This document shows, piece after piece, positions 43,942 to 52,815 of a stretch of 64,000 nucleotides of DNA (position 1 is its first letter; every line of letters begins with the position of its first letter). This stretch comes from Modicisalibacter xianhensis. Lineage in GTDB: Bacteria > Pseudomonadota > Gammaproteobacteria > Pseudomonadales > Halomonadaceae. The stretch covers positions 78,051 through 142,050 of the forward strand of contig NZ_FOPY01000011.1 of the NCBI RefSeq assembly GCF_900113605.1, given 5' to 3'. The position numbers and the translations under genes were made by a program. The notes under the pieces are model-generated. The model ran no database searches and was not told where the DNA came from. It worked only from the letters and a program-made list of their open reading frames with translations.

Positions 43942-44910
43942 TCAGCCACCCAGTTCCGGTGTGTCGAACATGCCGGCAAACAATGCACTGGACAGGTAGC
44001 GCTCGCCGGAGTCGGGCAGGATGACCACGATGGTCTTGCCCTGCATCTCGGGCTCATCGGCGACACGCAGCGCGGCGGCTACGGCGGCGCCACCCGAGAT
44101 GCCGGCCAGGATACCCTCTTCGCGCATCAGCCGGTGCGCCATGGCCATTGCCGCGTCGTTGTCGACCTGCTCGACGCGGTCGATCAGGCTCAGGTCAAGG
44201 TTTCCGGGAACGAACCCGGCCCCGATGCCCTGAATCTTGTGCGGGCTGGGCGCCGGCTCCTCGCCGGCCATCGTCTGGCGGATCACCGGCGAGTCGGTGG
44301 GCTCCACCGCCACGCTGACCACCGCCTTGCCCTGGGTGTGCTTGAGATAGCGGCTCACGCCGGTGAGGGTGCCGCCGGTACCCACGCCAGCCACGAACAC
44401 GTCGACGTTGCCGTCGGTGTCGTTCCAGATTTCCGGGCCCGTGGTCTTTTCGTGAATGGCCGGGTTCGCGGGGTTGTCGAACTGCTGCAGCATCACGTAA
44501 CGCTCGGGATCGCCGTCACGGATTTCCTCGGCCTTGGCAATCGCGCCTTTCATGCCCTTGGCCGCTTCGGTCAGCACCAGCTTGGCGCCCAGTGCCTTGA
44601 GGATCTTGCGCCGCTCGAGGCTCATGCTCTCGGGCATGGTCAGTGTCACCGGGTAGCCGCGTGCCGCACCGACAAAGGCCAGCGCGATGCCGGTATTGCC
44701 ACTGGTGGGCTCGATGATTTCCTTGCCGGGGCCAAGCAGGCCCTGGCGCTCGGCGTCCCAGATCATGCCGGCGCCGATGCGGCATTTCACCGAGTAGGCA
44801 GGGTTGCGGCCTTCGGTCTTGACCAACACGTTGTCGTAGCCCAGCCGGCTCAAGCGCACCAGGGGCGTATTGCCGATGGAAAGCGAATTGTCGTCGTAGA
44901 TGCGTGCCAT
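43942..44910 (-). CDS. cysK: Cysteine synthase A CysK
   Basis: A 322-residue PLP enzyme that makes cysteine from O-acetylserine and sulfide. The PLP-lysine motif [19 protein letters not shown], the substrate loop [11 protein letters not shown], and the phosphate-binding [16 protein letters not shown] are all present. The SVKCR form fits CysK and not CysM. The C-terminus is [10 protein letters not shown]. It lies 83 bp downstream of the hemN-like gene on the same strand. Confidence 0.95.
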   Translation of the reverse strand: MARIYDDNSLSIGNTPLVRLSRLGYDNVLVKTEGRNPAYSVKCRIGAGMIWDAERQGLLGPGKEIIEPTSGNTGIALAFVGAARGYPVTLTMPESMSLERRKILKALGAKLVLTEAAKGMKGAIAKAEEIRDGDPERYVMLQQFDNPANPAIHEKTTGPEIWNDTDGNVDVFVAGVGTGGTLTGVSRYLKHTQGKAVVSVAVEPTDSPVIRQTMAGEEPAPSPHKIQGIGAGFVPGNLDLSLIDRVEQVDNDAAMAMAHRLMREEGILAGISGGAAVAAALRVADEPEMQGKTIVVILPDSGERYLSSALFAGMFDTPELGG

Positions 44911-44993
44911 GCCACCTCCTGCAATGGTATCAGTCGAAAAAAGCTTACCGACGATAGCCTTACCGGCGTTCCGTGTCAGCCCGAACGTCTTAT

Positions 44994-46373
44994 TCAGCGC
45001 ACGATCTGCAGTCGCACCGGTGCCAGGCCACTAAGTTCACGGTCGAAGAGCATGGCGACACGATTCGCCAACAGCCATCCCTGCCGCGTCAGCGCCAGGC
45101 TGCCGCGCCGGAGGACGACCAGGCCATCGCGAATGAAGCGCTCCAGGGCGATCAGCTCGGCGGCGAAATAATTGCGGAACACGATCCGGTGGCGTTTTTC
45201 TAGCGCACTGAAATCGACCTCGCCTTGACAGAGCAGGCGCTGGATGACGTCGCGGCGCAACCGATCGTCAGCACTCAGTTCGTGGCCCCGCCAGATCGGT
45301 AGCTCACCGGAATCCAGGCGCGCAAAGTACCTTGGCAGCTCGCGCGCGTTCTGATAGTAGCCCTCCCCGACCTTGCTGATCGCGGCCATGCCCAGCCCGA
45401 TCAGGTCGGCATCGGGCTGCTCGGTATCGCCGTTCACGTCGTGGCGCAGCCGCCCCTCGCGGTAGGCAACGGCGAGGGCATCGTCCGGGCGCACGAATTG
45501 CGCCATGCCGACCCGGACGTATCCCGACGCCTCCAAGTGCGATACGGCCATGTCGAGCATGGCCAGACGCTGCTCGCGGGTGGGCAGGACAACACCGGCT
45601 CCGCGTTGCCGATCACCAGGCAAGCCGGGACGATGCGAATAACGGGACAGGTCGATGCGCTCCGGCCGCAGCGCCAACAACGTTGTCAGCGTGGTCGACA
45701 GCCCCGCCAGGGTCTGACCGGGCAGGCCCAGCGACAGCACGACACCCAGCGTCGGAATATGGGCACGTCGGGCCGCCGTGAACAGGCCCGCCAGGGTCGC
45801 AGCATCCTGACGGTGGCCCATGGCGCGTTGCACCGGCGGATCGAGGTCATGCACCACGACGCTGAGCCGGTTGAAACCCAGTTGCGCCAGCGTGGCGATC
45901 CGCTTCAGCGCCACACCGTTGGGCCCGACCTGCAGCGCGAAGTCATGCGCCCGGCCCCGGCGAAGGCCGAAATGGCGATGCACTGCCCCGAGCAGGTCGG
46001 CCAGTTGCGCATCGGAGAACAGCGCCGGCATCCCCCCGCCCAGGCTAAGTTGCTCGACCTGGCGGTCGCGGTCGTACAACGCGGCATGCAACGCGATTTC
46101 ACGCGTCAGGTAACTCAGGTATTGGTCGGCTCGCTGGGCGCGCGGCGCCGTGTCCTTGTCGTCACGGCAATAGCTGCGGCGCAGGCAGAACGGGACATGC
46201 ACGGCCAGTGGCTTGGGAATCGGGTCTTCGTTGCTGGCGCGTGCCGCCTGTCGATAGTCGCGCACCGACACGCCCTCGTCGAAACGAGCCGGTCGGGGAT
46301 AGGTGGCATAGCGCGGCGCCGGCTGATCGTACGTGGCCAGCAAGGCCAGGTCGGAAGGTGTGAAGCGGTCCAT
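44994..46373 (-). CDS. HemN-like paralogue with degenerate radical SAM motif
   Basis: A 459-residue protein that aligns over its full length with the intact HemN at 14348 (for example [24 protein letters not shown]). The cluster motif has decayed: where HemN has YVHIPFC and four cysteines, this has [16 protein letters not shown], with Cys63 and Cys69 left, Ser67 instead of Cys, one residue deleted and Asp in place of the last Cys. LHLGGGTPTYF has become [11 protein letters not shown], and EVDPR has become QVGPN. It should not bind a normal 4Fe-4S cluster. The frame is intact and an FNR-type box lies upstream. hemN beside anr is the usual Pseudomonas order. Confidence 0.85.
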   Translation of the reverse strand: MDRFTPSDLALLATYDQPAPRYATYPRPARFDEGVSVRDYRQAARASNEDPIPKPLAVHVPFCLRRSYCRDDKDTAPRAQRADQYLSYLTREIALHAALYDRDRQVEQLSLGGGMPALFSDAQLADLLGAVHRHFGLRRGRAHDFALQVGPNGVALKRIATLAQLGFNRLSVVVHDLDPPVQRAMGHRQDAATLAGLFTAARRAHIPTLGVVLSLGLPGQTLAGLSTTLTTLLALRPERIDLSRYSHRPGLPGDRQRGAGVVLPTREQRLAMLDMAVSHLEASGYVRVGMAQFVRPDDALAVAYREGRLRHDVNGDTEQPDADLIGLGMAAISKVGEGYYQNARELPRYFARLDSGELPIWRGHELSADDRLRRDVIQRLLCQGEVDFSALEKRHRIVFRNYFAAELIALERFIRDGLVVLRRGSLALTRQGWLLANRVAMLFDRELSGLAPVRLQIVR

Positions 46374-46431
46374 CTCGTCACCAGAGTGAGCGTTTACCTT
46401 CTCACTCTAGCGTCCGCGTCATCCACCGGGA

Positions 46432-46445
46432 TTGACTCAAGTCAG
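46432..46445 (-). promoter_or_regulatory. FNR/ANR-type box upstream of the hemN-like gene
   Basis: TTGAC-TCAA-GTCAG matches the TTGAC-N4-GTCAA form except for the last base. Its centre is 65 bp before the hemN-like start. On the minus strand TAGAGT at 46409-46404 lies where a class II -10 element is expected. Confidence 0.55.
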
Positions 46446-46473
46446 GCCGGGGCGTGACGCAGCTTGATCACGA

Positions 46474-47220
46474 TCATGCCGTCGCTGCCCGGGCTTCCTC
46501 GTTGCCGTAGGCCAAGGCCTTCATGGCGCAGATGTCGACGAGCTCGATCTCCTTGCCGGTAATGCTGACCAGGCCCTGTTCTTCCAGGCGGCGGAAGGTA
46601 CGACTCATGGTTTCGGGCACCAGGCCGAGATAGTTGCCGAGATCGAGACGCGACATCGGCAGGCGGAAACGCAGCGCCGACAGGCCACGGCGGGCGAAGC
46701 GCTCGGAAAACGTGAGCAGGACCACGGCCAGGCGCTGCTCGGCGGCACGGCGAGTCAGCAGGTGGCCGGTATGGTGTTCGGCGAGCAGTTCGCGGCTCAT
46801 GACGCGCACCAGCTGGTGCTGCACGGCCGGCATACGGTCACCCAGGCTTTCCAGTTCGGCGTAGGGTATCTCGCAGACGCTGGTCGACTCGAGGGCAATG
46901 GCGGTCGAGGGGTGATCGCGCGACACGATGGCATCCAGGCCGATGACTTCGCCGGGCAGGTGGAACCCCGAGATATGCTCGTCGCCATTGGCCTGCACAG
47001 TCAGGGTTTTCACTGCGCCGGTGCGTACCGCAAAGATCGACTGGAAGCGCTCCCCGGCCTGGAACAGGTAGGCGCCCCGGGCAACCGGCTTGCGACGCTG
47101 AACGATGCTGTCCAATTCGCCGAGGTCGTCCTTCGACAGATTATCGGGCAGGCACAGTGAGCGCAGACGGCAGTTATGGCAGTTGTTGCGGGTGTCGCTC
47201 AGCGTGGCAATACGGGTCAT
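46474..47220 (-). CDS. anr: Anaerobic regulator ANR/FNR (Crp family)
   Basis: A 248-residue Crp/Fnr-family activator. The N-terminal cysteines Cys14, Cys17 and Cys23 (C-x2-C-x5-C) with Cys116 match the oxygen-labile 4Fe-4S ligands of FNR/ANR. The C-terminal helix-turn-helix DLGNYLGLVPETMSRTFRR contains Glu203, Ser206 and Arg207, the recognition residues for TTGAT half-sites. It should dimerise without oxygen and bind the FNR-type boxes seen before nos, nap, nor, ubi and nar genes here. It lies just upstream of the hemN paralogue. An inverted repeat in its leader (47254-47273) may be regulatory. Confidence 0.94.
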   Translation of the reverse strand: MTRIATLSDTRNNCHNCRLRSLCLPDNLSKDDLGELDSIVQRRKPVARGAYLFQAGERFQSIFAVRTGAVKTLTVQANGDEHISGFHLPGEVIGLDAIVSRDHPSTAIALESTSVCEIPYAELESLGDRMPAVQHQLVRVMSRELLAEHHTGHLLTRRAAEQRLAVVLLTFSERFARRGLSALRFRLPMSRLDLGNYLGLVPETMSRTFRRLEEQGLVSITGKEIELVDICAMKALAYGNEEARAATA

Positions 47221-47253
47221 GGCGTGTGTCTCCTCGGTGCGGGTCGTCCCGCC

Positions 47254-47273
47254 AACATCAAGAACATGATGTT
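47254..47273. repeat. Inverted repeat in the anr leader
   Basis: AACATCA (47254-47260) and TGATGTT (47267-47273) are exact inverted arms separated by 6 bp, with two more outer pairs (47251-47252 with 47275-47276). It starts 34 bp upstream of the anr ATG. It could be an operator or an RNA hairpin. The half-sites are in the opposite orientation to an FNR box. Confidence 0.4.
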
Positions 47274-47479
47274 AGCCGAAGCCCGCCTCGGCCCCGATAT
47301 CCCCTTGGAGGTAGACGGGGGAATATTGCGAGGTAAGCCGCCGCATTCAGCGCGCCGGCCCGGTCGGGCAGCCTTGCCTCTGACCGGCACTACCCCGAAT
47401 GCCTCGCGGCAGGCACACACACCATGCGCCTTACGCCAGTTTCCAAAAATTCCCATTATAGAACAAAAGCTTGAGCGAC

Positions 47480-47505
47480 TACCCCTGGCTACTCCCTAAG
47501 AGGTA
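47480..47505 (+). promoter_or_regulatory. NarL/NarP-type heptamers upstream of narG
   Basis: TACTCCC-TA-AGAGGTA (47490-47505) has the 7-2-7 form of a NarL/NarP site, with one arm exact and the other 6 of 7 against TACYYMT. A further exact heptamer TACCCCT lies at 47480-47486. They are about 50 bp upstream of the FNR-type box, similar to other nar promoters. No narXL genes are in the window. Confidence 0.5.
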
Positions 47506-47542
47506 GCCGGCCAGTGCCCCCCGATGGGTCCAGCCCTGCACA

Positions 47543-47556
47543 TTGACTGAAGTCAA
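47543..47556 (+). promoter_or_regulatory. FNR/ANR-type box upstream of narG
   Basis: TTGAC-TGAA-GTCAA is an exact inverted repeat of TTGAC and fits the FNR/ANR form. If its centre is at -41.5, transcription would start near 47591, before the small open frame at 47614 and 123 bp before narG. TAAGGT at 47579-47584 would be the -10. Confidence 0.7.
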
Positions 47557-47613
47557 AATCGCCCCGGCGCGATCTCCCTAAGGTGATCCCAGTCCACCCA
47601 CGGGAGGTTCGCC

Positions 47614-47661
47614 ATGGCAAGCCAGCCGATGCATCCATGTCCCCTGGCTCCGGCAATGTGA
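47614..47661 (+). CDS. Short leader ORF upstream of narG (15 codons)
   Basis: ATG at 47614 is followed by 15 codons (MASQPMHPCPLAPAM) and TGA at 47659-47661. GGGAGG at 47602-47607 is an unusually good ribosome site 6 nt before it, better than that of narG. It lies 52 bp before narG and inside the likely leader. It could be a leader peptide or the remnant 5' end of a lost gene. No homologue is recognised, and expression is unproven. Confidence 0.35.
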   Translation: MASQPMHPCPLAPAM

Positions 47662-47713
47662 CCGAGCCGACGACTCCCTGACTCATGACCGGAATCCATC
47701 GAGGCAAGACACA

Positions 47714-50700
47714 ATGAGCCATTTTCTCGACCGACTGCAGTATCTGGGCAAGGCCCGCGATGCCTTCGCCAATGGCCATGGCGAGACCCGCAGCGAATCC
47801 CGTGACTGGGAAGACGGCTACCGCGCGCGCTGGCAGCACGACAAGATCGTGCGTTCGACCCACGGGGTGAACTGTACCGGCTCGTGCAGCTGGAAAATCT
47901 ACGTCAAGAACGGCCTGGTCACCTGGGAAACCCAGCAAACCGACTATCCGCGCACCCGCCCCGACCTGCCCAACCACGAGCCGCGCGGCTGCCCGCGTGG
48001 AGCCAGCTATTCCTGGTACCTGTACAGCGCCAACCGCCTCAAGTACCCGCTGGTACGCAAGAAACTGATCAAGCTGTGGCGCGAGGCGCTGGCCCAGTAC
48101 GTCGATCCGGTACTGGCCTGGGCCGCCATCGTCGAGGACCCCGAGAAGACTGCGCAGTACAAGAAGGCGCGCGGCATGGGCGGCTTCGTGCGGGCCGAGT
48201 GGGACGAGCTGGAAACCCTGATCGCGGCTTCCAACGTCTACACCGCCAAGCAGTACGGCCCCGACCGCATCATCGGCTTCTCGCCGATCCCGGCGATGTC
48301 GATGGTCTCCTACGCCGCCGGTGCCCGTTACCTGTCACTGATCGGCGGGGTATGCCTGTCGTTCTACGACTGGTACTGCGACCTGCCGCCGGCCTCGCCG
48401 ATGACCTGGGGCGAGCAGACCGACGTGCCCGAATCCGCCGACTGGTACAACTCGAACTACATCATCGCCTGGGGCTCCAACGTCCCGCAGACGCGCACGC
48501 CCGACGCGCACTTTTTCACCGAGGTGCGCTACAAGGGCACCAAGACCGTGGCCATCACCCCGGACTACGCAGAAGTCGCCAAGCTGTGCGACGAGTGGCT
48601 GAGCCCCAAGCAGGGCACCGACGCGGCGCTGGCCATGGCCATGGGCCACGTGATCCTCAAGGAATTCCACCTCGACAGGCCCAGCGCCTACTTCACTGAC
48701 TACGTGCGTCGCTACACCGACATGCCGTTCCTAGTCGAGCTGGAAACCCGCGAGGACGGTACCTTCGTGCCCGGCAAGCAGCTGCGTGCCAGCGACTTCG
48801 ACGCCAACCTGGGCCAGGACAACAATCCCGAGTGGAAGACCGTGGCCTGGGACGAAGCCAGTGACCGTCTGGTCGTCCCGCGCGGCTCCATCGGCTTCCG
48901 CTGGGGCGAGAAGGAAGGCGGCGAAGGCCGCTGGAACCTCGAGCCGCTCGACGCCGACGGCAACGAGGTGTCGCTGCAACTGTCGCTGGCCGAAAAGCAT
49001 GACAGCGTCGCCAAGGTCGGTTTCCCCTATTTCGGCGGCATCGCCCACGAGCACTTCGATCACGTCGATGGCAACGACGTGCTCTATCACACTATGCCGA
49101 CCAAGCGTCTGACACTGGCCGATGGCCGCGAAGTGCAGGCGGTGACCGTGTTCGACCTGATGGTCGCCAACTACGGCATCGACCGTGGCCTGGGCGCCGA
49201 GGGCGAGGACGACGGCGCGACGGCCTACGATCAGGTGCGCCCGTACACCCCGGCCTGGCAGGAGAAGATCACTGGCGTGCCCGCCGCCCAGGCCATTCGC
49301 CTGGCGCGCGAGTTCGCCGACACCGCCGACAAGACCCATGGCCGCAGCATGATCATCGTCGGTGCCGGTATGAACCACTGGTACCACATGGACATGAACT
49401 ACCGTGGCCTGATCAACATGCTGATCCTGTGCGGCTGCATCGGCCAGAGTGGCGGTGGCTGGGCGCACTACGTGGGCCAGGAGAAGCTGCGCCCGCAGAC
49501 CGGCTGGACCCCGCTGGCCTTCGGCCTCGACTGGCAGCGCCCGCCGCGCCACATGAACGGCACCTCGTTCTTCTACAACCATGCCAGCCAGTGGCGCTAC
49601 GAAAAGCTCGAAGTCAGCGAAATCCTCTCGCCGCTGGCGCGTCGCGAGGACTATACCGGCAGCTTGATCGACTTCAACGTGCGCGCCGAACGCATGGGCT
49701 GGCTGCCCTCCGCGCCGCAGCTCGATACCAACCCGCTGCAGCTCGCCGAGGCCGCCCGCGTGGCCGGTGTCGACCCGGCCGACTACGTGGTCGCCCAACT
49801 CAAGAGCGGCAACCTGCGCTTCGCCGCCGAGGACCCGGATAGCCCGCAGAACTTCCCGCGCAACATGTTCATCTGGCGATCCAACCTGCTGGGCTCTTCC
49901 GGCAAGGGCCACGAGTACATGCTCAAGTACCTGCTGGGTACCAAGCATGGCCTGCAGGGCAAGGACCTCGGTGACATGGGTGGCGTGCTGCCCGAGGAAG
50001 TCACCTGGCGTGACGACGCGCCGGAAGGCAAGGTCGACCTGCTGGTGACGCTGGACTTCCGCATGTCCACCACCTGCCTGTACTCCGACGTGGTATTGCC
50101 AACGGCGACCTGGTACGAGAAGGACGACCTCAACACCTCGGACATGCACCCGTTCATCCACCCGCTGACCGCGGCCACCGACCCGGCCTGGGAAGCGCGC
50201 AGCGACTGGGATATCTACAAAGGCATCGCCAAGGCGTTCTCCAAGGTGTGCGTCGGCCATCTGGGCCAGGAAACCGACATCGTCACCCTGCCCATGCAGC
50301 ATGACTCCCCGGCCGAGCTGGCCCAGGCCGAGGTCAAGGACTGGAAGAAAGGCGAGTGCGAGCTGATCCCCGGCAAGACCATGCCGCACCTGATCGCGGT
50401 GCAGCGCGACTACCCGGCGACCTATGAGCGCTTCACCTCGGTCGGTCCGTTGCTCGATACCTTGGGCAACGGTGGCAAGGGCATCAGCTGGCAGACCCAG
50501 CCCGAGGTCGAGCTGCTCGGCAAGCTCAACCAGCGCAAGAGCGATGGTCCGGCCCAGGGCCGCCCGAAAATCGAGACGGCCATCGACGCCGCCGAGATGA
50601 TCCTGACGCTGGCCCCCGAGACCAACGGCAACGTGGCGGTCAAGGCATGGAATGCGCTGTCCAAGATCACCGGCCGCGAGCACGCTCACCTGGCGCTGCC

Positions 50701-51481
50701 CAAGCACGAGGAGAAGATCCGCTTCCGCGACATCGTCGCGCAGCCACGCAAGATCATCTCCAGCCCGACCTGGTCAGGTCTCGAGGACGAGCACGTGTCC
50801 TACAACGCGGGCTATACCAACGTCCACGAGTTGATTCCGTGGCGCACCGTGACCGGCCGCCAGCAGTTCTACCAGGATCACGCCTGGATGCGCGCCTTCG
50901 GCGAGAGCCTGCTGGTCTACCGGCCGCCGATCAACACCAAGGCAATGACCGGCCTGACGGAGCACAAGAGCAACGGCAACCCGGAGATCGCGCTGAACTG
51001 GATCACCCCGCACCAGAAATGGGGCATCCACTCCACCTATAGCGACAACCTGCTGATGCTGACGCTGTCGCGCGGTGGTCCCATCGTCTGGCTGTCCGAG
51101 GACGATGCGCGTTCCATCGGCGTGGAGGACAACGACTGGATCGAGCTGTACAACGCCAACGGCGCCATCGCCGCCCGGGCGGTGGTCAGCCAGCGGGTCA
51201 AGAACGGCATGGCGATGATGTACCACGCCCAGGAACGCATCGTGAACGTGCCCGGCTCCGAAGTGACCGGCACGCGTGGCGGCATCCACAACTCGGTGAC
51301 ACGCGCCTGCCCGAAGCCGACCCACATGATCGGTGGCTACGCCCAGCTGTCCTACAGCTTCAACTACTACGGTACCGTGGGCTCCAACCGTGACGAGTTC
51401 GTCATCGTGCGCAAGATGCACCGTGTCGACTGGCTGGACGGCGAAGGCAACGACAGCGTGCAGGAGAAAGTGGAAGGCTGA
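47714..51481 (+). CDS. narG: Respiratory nitrate reductase alpha subunit NarG (orphan)
   Basis: A full-length 1255-residue molybdenum subunit. The FS0 cluster motif STHGVNCTGSCSWK and GCPRGASY, and the Mo-ligand Asp in CLSFYDWYCDLPPASP are present. The C-terminus (NDSVQEKVEG) is normal. It would reduce nitrate on the cytoplasmic side with electrons from NarH and NarI. narHJI should follow within a few bases, yet a terminator starts 28 bp after the stop and the next gene is an unrelated, convergent K+ channel. FNR- and NarL-type sites upstream are intact. Without partners encoded elsewhere it cannot form the usual membrane complex. Confidence 0.95.
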   Translation: MSHFLDRLQYLGKARDAFANGHGETRSESRDWEDGYRARWQHDKIVRSTHGVNCTGSCSWKIYVKNGLVTWETQQTDYPRTRPDLPNHEPRGCPRGASYSWYLYSANRLKYPLVRKKLIKLWREALAQYVDPVLAWAAIVEDPEKTAQYKKARGMGGFVRAEWDELETLIAASNVYTAKQYGPDRIIGFSPIPAMSMVSYAAGARYLSLIGGVCLSFYDWYCDLPPASPMTWGEQTDVPESADWYNSNYIIAWGSNVPQTRTPDAHFFTEVRYKGTKTVAITPDYAEVAKLCDEWLSPKQGTDAALAMAMGHVILKEFHLDRPSAYFTDYVRRYTDMPFLVELETREDGTFVPGKQLRASDFDANLGQDNNPEWKTVAWDEASDRLVVPRGSIGFRWGEKEGGEGRWNLEPLDADGNEVSLQLSLAEKHDSVAKVGFPYFGGIAHEHFDHVDGNDVLYHTMPTKRLTLADGREVQAVTVFDLMVANYGIDRGLGAEGEDDGATAYDQVRPYTPAWQEKITGVPAAQAIRLAREFADTADKTHGRSMIIVGAGMNHWYHMDMNYRGLINMLILCGCIGQSGGGWAHYVGQEKLRPQTGWTPLAFGLDWQRPPRHMNGTSFFYNHASQWRYEKLEVSEILSPLARREDYTGSLIDFNVRAERMGWLPSAPQLDTNPLQLAEAARVAGVDPADYVVAQLKSGNLRFAAEDPDSPQNFPRNMFIWRSNLLGSSGKGHEYMLKYLLGTKHGLQGKDLGDMGGVLPEEVTWRDDAPEGKVDLLVTLDFRMSTTCLYSDVVLPTATWYEKDDLNTSDMHPFIHPLTAATDPAWEARSDWDIYKGIAKAFSKVCVGHLGQETDIVTLPMQHDSPAELAQAEVKDWKKGECELIPGKTMPHLIAVQRDYPATYERFTSVGPLLDTLGNGGKGISWQTQPEVELLGKLNQRKSDGPAQGRPKIETAIDAAEMILTLAPETNGNVAVKAWNALSKITGREHAHLALPKHEEKIRFRDIVAQPRKIISSPTWSGLEDEHVSYNAGYTNVHELIPWRTVTGRQQFYQDHAWMRAFGESLLVYRPPINTKAMTGLTEHKSNGNPEIALNWITPHQKWGIHSTYSDNLLMLTLSRGGPIVWLSEDDARSIGVEDNDWIELYNANGAIAARAVVSQRVKNGMAMMYHAQERIVNVPGSEVTGTRGGIHNSVTRACPKPTHMIGGYAQLSYSFNYYGTVGSNRDEFVIVRKMHRVDWLDGEGNDSVQEKVEG

Positions 51482-51509
51482 GGCTGGCCATCACACAAAC
51501 CACCAACGA

Positions 51510-51536
51510 ATCGCCCCGCTCGTGCGGGGCGATTTA
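51510..51536. terminator. Intrinsic terminator after narG
   Basis: ATCGCCCCGC (51510-51519) and GCGGGGCGAT (51524-51533) form a perfect 10-bp stem with a 4-nt loop, followed by TTATTTA. It lies between narG and the convergent K+ channel gene. Confidence 0.8.
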
Positions 51537-51571
51537 TTTACTGCTAGCGGCTAATCGGAAATTCTGTTTCC

Positions 51572-52690
51572 CTAACTTGCAGCGCCTTCGCCCTGGCGAA
51601 CACAGCGCTCGATCTCCTTCATCGATGGCACGAATTCTTCGCGCACCATCAGGATCAGCGCCTTGGCGCTGAACCGGTGGTCATGAGCGGGATGGCAATT
51701 GATCGTTCCGTCTTCCGCGACGTAAGCCATGAGCGTCCCCATGCCCTCTGCCATGAGCCGGCAAGCCACGTCGGCCCATACGACGTCTTCCAACTGCACC
51801 GGATAACGCATGGCGTGATCGTCATGGTGAGTAAAGAGGTTTTCCAGAATCTTCTCCGCGCCCGGCGCGACCAGAGAACGAACGAGCATTTCCGGATAAG
51901 CCCGGATCGGGCGCAACGTCGTGCTGGCTCCCGCCAGTTCGGTGCGGTGGCGATTACCTTCATGCACACACTCCGCCACCGTGTATGGCTGTGCATCCCG
52001 ACACAGTGCCTGCAACAGCATCAACACATCCAGGGTGATGCTGTCCGACACCCGGCTGTATTCATCCCGGGCCAGGACGATGATGGCCCGGGCCTGCGCC
52101 GGTGTAACAGCTTCCAGTGCCTGGGGGTCGGCGGGCTCGCCATGATGATGCACGACCCCCATCTCGCGCAGGCTCTCCGGCAACCCATCGGGAAACGCAT
52201 CGGTGAGAATCTGCACAGGCACGTCTCCTAGCTGCTCAGTCGTGCGCAATTGAGCCACTAGCCGCTCGAAATAGACAGCCGCGTTATTGTTGGGGCTGTT
52301 GATGATGAGTACATGGCCTTGCATCTTCCACCTCCAGCGGCCTTTGATCATGGATTCCTTACGTTTGAGGCGGTAGTCGATGTAGTCACTGGCCAGTTGT
52401 GCCAGCAGGGTAATACCGGCGACATAGAGCAGCACCACAGTCACGGCGCGGCCCATTGGCGTGGCGGCCGAAAAGTCGCCGTAGCCCACCGTGGTCATGG
52501 TCGTGAGCGTTAGCCAGAGAGAATCTTCCCAGCCCAGGCCCTCGAAGAGCACCATTGCCAAGGTATGCAGAGCGGTCAGCGTTACAAGCCAATAGAACGC
52601 CCGCCGAAGGCGCGAGCGCATATTGATGTCGAGCTTCTGGGATAACTGGTCGCAGGTCTGGCGCCGGCGCAGTACGCGAAGCAATAGCAT
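51572..52690 (-). CDS. Ion channel of the Kch/TrkA-N family
   Basis: A 372-residue two-helix channel. The first transmembrane helix is near residues 32-50, the pore loop has the K+ selectivity filter TTVGYGDFSA near residue 67, and a second helix follows near 80-100. From about residue 125 there is a cytoplasmic RCK/TrkA-N-like domain (HVLIINSPNNNAAVYFERLV). It probably conducts K+ and is gated by a cytoplasmic ligand. It converges with narG across a shared terminator. Direct regulation is not visible. Confidence 0.87.
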   Translation of the reverse strand: MLLLRVLRRRQTCDQLSQKLDINMRSRLRRAFYWLVTLTALHTLAMVLFEGLGWEDSLWLTLTTMTTVGYGDFSAATPMGRAVTVVLLYVAGITLLAQLASDYIDYRLKRKESMIKGRWRWKMQGHVLIINSPNNNAAVYFERLVAQLRTTEQLGDVPVQILTDAFPDGLPESLREMGVVHHHGEPADPQALEAVTPAQARAIIVLARDEYSRVSDSITLDVLMLLQALCRDAQPYTVAECVHEGNRHRTELAGASTTLRPIRAYPEMLVRSLVAPGAEKILENLFTHHDDHAMRYPVQLEDVVWADVACRLMAEGMGTLMAYVAEDGTINCHPAHDHRFSAKALILMVREEFVPSMKEIERCVRQGEGAAS

Positions 52691-52815
52691 GGTGGATGCA
52701 CCTGAAAGGTGCCGACCTCCAATCGGTGGGGTGAGCGAACCGCTACGTCAAGGCTGACTCGATGCTACCCCACCGCCTTGTGGAAGCCAATCAACGGCTT
52801 GGCTGTCAGCCCAGG

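Larger units (their letters stand above)
47221..47713. other. Intergenic region between anr and narG
   Basis: This 493-bp stretch between divergent anr and narG has no supported full gene. It holds an inverted repeat in the anr leader, NarL-type heptamers at 47480-47505, an FNR-type box at 47543-47556 and a 15-codon open frame with a strong ribosome site at 47614. The rest shows nothing I can assign. In many relatives narK transport genes precede narG, and none is here. Confidence 0.6.

Noticed and set aside
48731..50707. 658-codon open frame on the minus strand
   Set aside because: It is antisense to the conserved middle of narG and has no recognisable motif.
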